Source: Mytilus edulis
Lineage: Eukaryota > Mollusca > Bivalvia > Mytilida > Mytilidae
DNA: 64,000 nt
Direction: 5' to 3'
NCBI RefSeq assembly: GCF_963676685.1
Contig: NC_092346.1
Location: forward strand, 30,703,133-30,767,132
Shown: one piece after another, positions 57,083-64,000 of the stretch
How positions within the stretch are numbered: the first letter of the stretch is position 1
Layout: every line of letters starts with the position of its first letter
Notes under the pieces: generated by a model
Told to the model about the DNA's origin: nothing
Seen by the model: the letters and a program-made list of their open reading frames with translations, nothing else
The model's database searches: none
Made by a program: the position numbers and the translations under genes

Positions 57083-60000
57083 ATGTCGAGCGGTGATGCA
57101 GACTCAACAGTGAAAACAGAAACAAATCCAGGTTAATCCTTCTTTATTCTAATAATATAACGCATGCAATTGACACTTGTACATTGTTCAATCTTAAACT
57201 TAAAATTTTAAGTGCATGACAAAATTAGAAGACGACCAGTTAACAATTAACAGGCACAACCAACCACACTTGCACATGTAAATAATTAGTACATGTAGTA
57301 CAACCGATACCAGCCACATCATACTTTTTGATATTTTTTATACGACCGCAAATTTTGAAAAAATTTTCGTCGTATATTGCTATCACGTTGGCGTCGTCGT
57401 CGTCGTCGGCGTCGTCGGCGTCGGCGTCGTCGTCGTCGTCGTCGTCGTCGTCCGGCGTCCGAATACTTTTAGTTTTCGCACTCTAACTTTAGTAAAAGTG
57501 AATGGAAATCTATGAAATTTTAACACAAGGTTTATGACCACAAAAGGAAGGTTGGTATTGATTTTGGGAGTTTTGGTCCCAAAATTTTAGGAATTAGGGG
57601 CCAAAAAGGGCCCAAATAAGCATTTTCTTGGTTTTCGCACTATAACTTTAGTTTAAGTTAATAGAAATCTATGAAATTTTGACACAAGGTTTATGACCAC
57701 AAAAGAACGGTTGGGATTGATTTTGGGAGTTTTGGTCTCAACAGTTTAGGAATTAGGGGCCAAAAAAGGGCCCAAATAAGCATTATTCTTGGTTTTCGCA
57801 CAATAACACTAGTTTAAGTAAATAGAAATCAATGAAATTTAAACACAATGTTAATGACTACAAAAGGAAGGTTGGTATTGATTTTGGGAGTTTAGGTCCC
57901 AACAGTTTAGGAATTAGGGGCCAAAAAGGGACCCAAATAAGCATTTTTCTTGGTTTTCGCACCATAACGTTAGTATAAGTAAATAGAAATCTATGAAATT
58001 TAAACACAAGGTTTATAACCATAAAAGAAAGGTTGGGTTTGATTTTGGGAGTTTTGGTCCCAACATAATAAGGGGCCCAAAGGGTCCAAAATTAAACTTT
58101 TGTTTGATTTCATCAAAATTGAATAATTGGGGTTCTTTGATATGCTGAATCTAACTGTCATGACTGTGTATGTAGATTCTTAACTTTTGGTCCCGTTTTC
58201 AAATTGGTCTACATTAAGGTCCAAAGGGTCCAAAATTAAACTTAGTTTGATTTTGACAAAAAATGAAATAGTTAGGTTCTTTGATATGCTGAATCTAAAA
58301 ATGTACTTAGATTCTTGATTATTGGCCCAGTTTTCAAGTTGGTCCAAATCGGGGTCCAAAATTAAACTTTGTTTGATTTCATCAAAAATTGAATAAATGG
58401 GGTTCTTTGATATACCAAATCTAACTGTGTATGTAGATTCTTCATTTTTGGTCCTGTTTTCAAATTGGTCTACACTAAAGTCCAAAGGGTCCAAAATTAA
58501 ACTTAGTCTGATTTTAACAAAAATTGAAATCTTGAAGTTCTTTGATATGCTGAATCCAAAAATGTACTTAGATTTTTTATTATGGGCCCAGTTTTCAAGT
58601 TGGTCTAAATCAGGATCTAAAATTATTATATTAAGTATTGTGCAATAGCAAGTCTTTTCAATTGCACAGTATTGCGCAATGGCAAGAAATATCTAATTGC
58701 ACAATATTGTGAAATATCAAATTTTTTTTAATTAGAGTTATCTTTCTTTGTCCAGAATAGTAAGCAAGAAATATCTAATTGCAAAATATTGTGCAATAGC
58801 AAGATTTTTTTTTAATTGGAGTTATCTTTCTTTGTCCACAATCAACTTAAATCTTTGTTATATACAATATACAATGTATATTCACTTTTTACTACCAACT
58901 GATAAATTAAAATAATCTTTACCATTCAGTGATAACAAGCAGTTTTTTTACATCTTAATATTTTATGATGTATTTAAATGAGTAGTTATTGTTGCAAACT
59001 CCATTAGAAATTTTAATTGAGATTAGTTTTGGAATAAGGGAAAGGGGGATGTGATTAAAAAAATTGGGTTCAATTTTTCTCATTTGAAATTTCATAAATA
59101 AAAAAGAAAATTTCTTCAAACATTTTTTTGAGAGGATTAATATTCAACAGCATAGTGAATTGCTCTAAGAGAAACAAAAATTTTAAGTTCATTAGAACAC
59201 ATTCATTCTGTGTCAGAAACCTATGCTGTGTCAACTATTTAATCACAATCCAAATTTAGAGCTGAATCCAGCTTGAATGTTGTGTCCATACTTGCCCTAA
59301 CCGTTCAGGGTTCAACCTCTGCGGTCGTATAAAGCTACGCCCTGCGCAGCATCTGGTTGTAGCTAAGCTTAGATCGGGATTCAGATCGGGATTCCACCAG
59401 CCATGAAGTCCTTCAATTTCTGATTAGTTACATACACCTGTGGCTTGAAAACAGTGCTGTACTGTACACCTACAAATTTATTTGGCTATGTACAGGCATT
59501 TGTGGTCACTGGAGGTCTCATTGCATATATTTGCACATTTTGTGCCATATCTATCTCATTGGGTGGGTGGGACTGATCCCAGATCCCGCTTATTGTTTAG
59601 TGAGAATCCAGTATCCCGCTTCTCCTTGCACAGTATTGATAGTCGACCTTATTATTTACAGAATTTTATTGATAGAACTTCCGATTCCTGTGCTCGTTGC
59701 CACAATAGTGCATGTAATTTTCCGCATCACGCTGGACTACGTTTTCAGTTTTCACACTTAATTATTCGACTTTCATGTGCGACGCTTAAAAAATGAGCTA
59801 GTTACGCCTAGACTCCAATGAGACCCACTTCAGTTGTCTGAAGAAAAAAAATCTTCGTTTCAAACAATTGTAACACTGTACCCAACATTATTTTTTGGAA
59901 AATGACAATCGGTTGCAAAGTTTTGATATATTTTAATACTTTGGTTGTCTTACAGTTCTGAAACTTCTCGTTAATCAATTTTATTTAAACTAAAAATGGT

Positions 60001-63000
60001 GTACAATACATCTGTGTCCCATGGGCCATTTTTTATGAAAAGAGTTCCATGATGGTTAAGGCTGTAGATTACTTACTGCAAATTAATGAAGTTCAGACTT
60101 GACTGTTTTTCAACATATATTTTTTAATATGTCTTTTCAGTGTTTTTTAACATAGATATGTATATTTTTTAATATGTCTTTTTAGATGAAGATGTAAAAC
60201 CAATTGAACCTGTTGAAGATAATACAACTCTAGGAAAATATTGGAAAGCTGTTAAAGAAAATGTGTCAGATTTTACAGGATGGACATATTTACTTCAATA
60301 TGTTGAGCAAGAGGTTTCTAATAATTTTACCGTAACTTGACAAGGTTTCGATCAACCAGATACAAATACGAAAGTTTTATTTTTATTTGGTTCACATAAA
60401 ACAATACAAACATAAGCTTTTAAGAGCTTTTTACCAAATAAAAAATAACATAAACACAACATGCAGACAAGATATATAACAGCACAGACATATTGAAATA
60501 CATTCAAAGAGGTTTTTCTGTATATGAAGATGATTGAGTGATTTTTGTTCTCTTAATTTAAATTGGAATTTAAAACTATTAACTGTAATTAAATAAAAAC
60601 AACATTGATCATGATGATTAATTGACGATAAAGATGATAATATATTAGTCATACAACCACTTTCACCAAAACAGACTAATACATGAACAAATATTAGAAA
60701 TGATATATATAGAAAATAGTTATTAGCAATTATCATGAATACAAGTCAAAAACAGATAGTTGGGAGGGTATTGTAGTTGTTGAAATGTTAACCTGAAAAG
60801 ACATAAACAAACCAGGGCTTCCAAAACGGTCATATATTCCGGACATTTTGCCCGGCTGGGCAAAGGATGAAACGGTCATATACATTTTAATTTTCAAGGC
60901 TTTTTCTGTCATTTTAACATAAGTCACGATCTTTTTGACCCAACCTTTTGCCTTTAACATTTACACATTTCCAGTCATAAAAGTGACATGATGATTAATT
61001 ACTATCAAAACAACCCCTTCTTCAATACTTTCAAATTTTAATCAAGGCTAATTAGTTGTTGGACAGGTGATATCTATCTGTTCAGTTGACAGGTAAACTA
61101 TGTTCAGTACCGGACATCGTATAAATTGATTGGTCTATTCACAATTATTTTCTTACATTTCAGCGGTTTGTAGCTCATTGATTTAGTCCAAATTTGTAGC
61201 TCATTGATTTAGTCCAAAAGATTAAAATTATAAGAAATAAGTCTATCTACATGATTTGATAAAAAAAAATTAAAAAGGTTTAAATGAAAAATCGTCAGAA
61301 CTACGTCGAATGAACTAGAACACCTGTGCGCATGTGCAAAGGTGGGAAATTTAATTATGCATCCTTTATTTCTTCAAAATGCTAAAATTAACATTGATAC
61401 CTGTATCTTAACGTTCATTTCAAGCATTTTGTTGAAGAAATAACGTGGAAAGAGCTTCTTCACTCAGTCATGCTTTGCAAACGTACACGGATTTTACGTA
61501 TCCGTTTACGGTCCATGTTTTACCATTGTCAAGTCAACATCCGGTTTTAGAAAAACGTGATTTTCAAAACGAAAATGAAGTTTTTGACATGTCATTTTGC
61601 ACAAATAAAGAGTCTATGGCAGATATGAGCACGCTGATGTGCACACTTTGAATGATACACTGCCAATTTAACAGTTTACATTCAAACATTCAAAACAAAG
61701 TAAAGTTTAAAATCATTTTTTAATCTAATGTCATTATCATTGGAATGGCCATCTGATTTCCATAATTGCCTTTTGTGACTTAGTCTTAAGGGATTAAAAT
61801 CGGGATCAGATATAAAATGTCTGGCTGGCTCAAATGTTTTTTGGAAGCCCTGAAACAAACAAACATTCTTGTTTTGTCTATTTCCTGGTATTTTGTATAA
61901 ATAAAAGGAAATGTTGGGAGAAGGGACAGTTCTATGTAGCCTAGCTACTATAAATAAGCTGAAACCGGTTTCATGGCAATTTTTTTTTTTACTCATTGTC
62001 AAACACCATGTCAAAAAATGAAAAAAAATATTATTTTAGCAAAGCATGAACCCTTGAGAGACCTACCGTAGATACTCGCTTATAAGTCGGAAGTTTGGGA
62101 GTAAAATTCAGAATCCAGAGAGGGGTACCGACTTATAAGCGAGATCCCGAGACCAGATGAAAAATCCAAGCTTGAGAAAAGTGGTCAGGAGTGAATTTCC
62201 TGGTCAAAACTACGTTGGTGATTGCCAAACCTACATAAATCCTTGAATACAAAGTTTTTGTTGAAAATAAATGACTACAATACTGTCTTTGTGTTTTATT
62301 TGTTCTTTGTTAACTTTTTTTCTGTCAATTTGTGTTAAATTTCCGACTGTTTCCGGTTTGTGTATTTTTCATGGTCAAATGGTTTGTGCATAAACCCAAA
62401 AGAAAGAGCCAAGAACCCAAAATGAAAACGAGATAACAATGTACCAACTATGTAAAAGGATGTATTCAGCGGAGTTATTGTGTCATTATTGTGATATCAT
62501 GATATCAATTTAATACTTATAAATCATACAATAATCAAAAATAATTTTAAGATTCATTCCCAAGATCAAAATATTATTCATAAAAATGTCTCAGGTAAAC
62601 AAAAAGATTACAAAATTGATTGGCAAGCCAATATAATCCATTGATAACCCCTAATTAAGAGACAAAGAGTTGTATTCACTAAAGGTGTGAAAAATATCAG
62701 TGATAGGTGAACAGATGACACTAATGAGATGGAAGTTATTTTAATATAAAGTTAATTAGCTTCGCTTATTTTTTTTAATCCTTTAATCATCACAATATAA
62801 TAAGAATAATGAAGTGTACATGCTCTTTTAACACTGAGTTATGTGTGCTGTGAAAAATATTGATTGACTTTAAATTTTTTCAGGTTCATATTGGTTTATG
62901 TTCGCTTTTCTCAAACAATAGGTTGTTAGTCATACCCTAAAAAATCATTGATGCATTACGTAAACAACACATGGCTAATCTGTAATCAAACAGTGAACAA

Positions 63001-63437
63001 AACAACAGGAATAAATACATCTTTATTATTAAAAGCTATATAAATTATCATAATCAACATCAACTAAATTCAAACCAAACAAACATTCATGCAGAAAATG
63101 AATATAATTCCTGGATTTGCATTGGTTTTACCGGCGTTCAGTAACTGTCAGCTGCAAAAAAAATGTCCAAATTTTGTCCGACTTATACGAGGGTCAAGAC
63201 TAAATCCTCAGAATTTGAAGCTGAAAAGGGCATCCGACTTATAGTCGGATCGACTAATAAGCGAGTACCTACGGTAAAGCATTTTATTCAGTTTTATCTT
63301 TTCTTAGAACAAACTTGATGATGCCCGTGAAGCTTATGATGCATTTTTCCAACACTATGCATACTGTTATGGCTATTGGAAGAAACAAGCTGACATGGAA
63401 AAACGACATGGTTTTACTGATAAAGCTATAGCTGTAG
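57083..63437 (+). CDS. PRPF39: Pre-mRNA-processing factor 39 (5' part, gene continues past window)
   Basis: Exons 57083-57131, 60186-60313 and 63308-63437 join in phase to 102 complete codons; the third exon ends GTAG/GTGAAT, so the gene continues beyond the right edge. The N-terminus is acidic and Ser/Thr-rich ([15 protein letters not shown]). The first HAT (half-a-TPR) repeat units follow: [20 protein letters not shown] and QYVEQE in exon 2, and [18 protein letters not shown] in exon 3. These match PRPF39 of animals closely from memory. PRPF39 is a U1 snRNP-associated HAT-repeat protein that helps 5' splice-site recognition. The two introns are filled by TIR elements and a 2-kb repeat. The ATG is the first in the transcript side of the shared promoter. 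Confidence 0.94.
57335..59359 (-). mobile_element. 2-kb pearl/Helentron-like element, copy B (inverted)
   Basis: Same element as 51,160-53,170 in reverse orientation. By eye the two differ at only a few per cent of positions or less, apart from the length and purity of the (GTC)n tract at 57,385-57,455. Located in PRPF39 intron 1. Confidence 0.82.
59360..60185. other. PRPF39 intron 1, 3' part
   Basis: Non-coding. A stretch at 59,512-59,820 begins GGTCTCATTG and ends in its inverted copy CAATGAGACC, so it may be a 310-bp short-TIR element; the 104-codon frame inside has no recognisable protein. Confidence 0.4.
60813..61852. mobile_element. 1.04-kb hAT-type element with exact 8-bp target duplication
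   Basis: TIR CAGGGCTTCCAAAA at the left, inverted at the right (TTTTTTGGAAGCCCTG). AAACAAAC is present on both sides (60,805-60,812 and 61,853-61,860). CAGGG ends plus an 8-bp duplication are diagnostic for hAT. No transposase domain is visible inside, so it is non-autonomous. PRPF39 intron 2. Confidence 0.85.
62066..63274. mobile_element. 1.2-kb Tc1/mariner-pogo-type element with TA target duplication
   Basis: TIR CCGTAGATACTCGCTTATAA at the left and, reverse-complemented, CCGTAGGTACTCGCTTATTA at the right, continuing into a GTCGG box. TA on both sides (62,064-62,065 and 63,275-63,276). A subterminal CGACTTATAAGCGAG / CCGACTTATAGTCGG pair recurs inside both ends. No transposase. It ends 33 bp before PRPF39 exon 3. 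Confidence 0.8.
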
Positions 63438-64000
63438 GTGAATATACCATATTAGTTGCAACATCTTTTTTTTTATTTCTGAAAGTCGGTTATTTTCAAA
63501 CTACATGTATCATTATAAAGATAAAGCTATCAGATATGGCCAATATGATTTCATTCATGGGAAAAATTAAGATGACACCAATGAGAAACAATTTAAAGGA
63601 ATGAATTGAAAAGATCAGGATTTATAAATTTCCATATTTATATAGCATTTTTCTGAAGTAATTAAATTTCAGAACGCCAAACCGTGTTGTGTTTTTAATT
63701 CTTCATTACTGAATAGTTCACAAAATCTATTTTTTAGCCTAATAGTAAGATTTACAGCTCATAAGAAGTTTATATGGGTATCAAGATTTTATTATAACAA
63801 TTTATTGTACATTACAAGCAAATAAAATTTAGGTAAAATATTTTACTGTAAAAACAGTTTGTTATTGATGAGTCTATTTTTGTGTTATCAAAAATCATGG
63901 AATCCTATTGACGGCAGAAGATTGAGCCTTAAAAGTTATCTATGACCTTAATATATATTATCCTTTTTTGATACATGCAAAATGGAATTAATAGTTCATT
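63438..64000. other. PRPF39 intron 3 (continues past window)
   Basis: AT-rich intron sequence; an open frame running from exon 3 to 63,604 is read-through past the GTGAAT donor, not part of the protein. Confidence 0.6.

Noticed and set aside
59482..59796. 104-codon plus-strand frame
   Set aside because: Sits in a short-TIR repeat I recognise as dispersed in mussels; a second overlapping frame is also open, and no domain is visible.

Overview
The window is molluscan nuclear DNA, almost certainly from a marine mussel (Mytilus or a close relative). The evidence is AT-rich intron-bearing genes, several dispersed repeats I recognise as typical of Mytilus genomes, bivalve pearl/Helentron-like elements, and proteins that read as animal orthologues. 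No prokaryotic operon, CRISPR array or viral gene is visible.

Three protein genes can be reconstructed exon by exon. (1) YLPM1/ZAP3-like, minus strand, 45128 down to 13710: 20 exons joining in frame into 1,646 codons, with proline/glutamine-rich, Gln-Gly and Arg-Gly repeat regions, an Arg-Asp/Ser tract, a P-loop kinase-like domain and a C-terminal PP1-docking motif. (2) TMEM179-like, minus strand, 56937 down to 50408: 4 exons, 221 residues, four membrane segments. (3) PRPF39, plus strand, from 57083 and running off the right edge: first three exons, 102 complete codons, start of the HAT-repeat region. TMEM179 and PRPF39 are divergent, with start codons 145 bp apart, and probably share a promoter. 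YLPM1 and PRPF39 act in nuclear RNA or phosphatase biology; TMEM179 is a membrane protein of unclear role.

Everything else is mobile-element-derived or featureless AT-rich DNA. 1-13.7 kb lies downstream of YLPM1. It holds a perfect palindrome with arms of at least 632 bp, a broken LINE reverse transcriptase, a TIR element, a mussel dispersed repeat and a 235-bp perfect tandem duplication. The 31-kb YLPM1 gene carries, in its introns, Harbinger-, Mutator- and hAT-like TIR elements, pearl-like elements, tRNA-derived SINEs, a 5'-truncated LINE and several hammerhead ribozyme motifs. 45-50 kb is intergenic. 50-64 kb holds TMEM179 and PRPF39, with a pair of nearly identical 2-kb repeats in inverted orientation and two further TIR elements.

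Most notable: four hammerhead self-cleaving ribozyme loci (five motifs, two of them in the arms of a fold-back element); two 27-30 bp palindromic insertions bounded by 9-bp target-site duplications; the large palindrome at the left edge; a tandem array of copies of the 3' splice site of TMEM179 exon 2; and a cluster of consensus splice donors around a possible 12-nt microexon in YLPM1. All calls come from reading the sequence; nothing was checked by search or transcript data.
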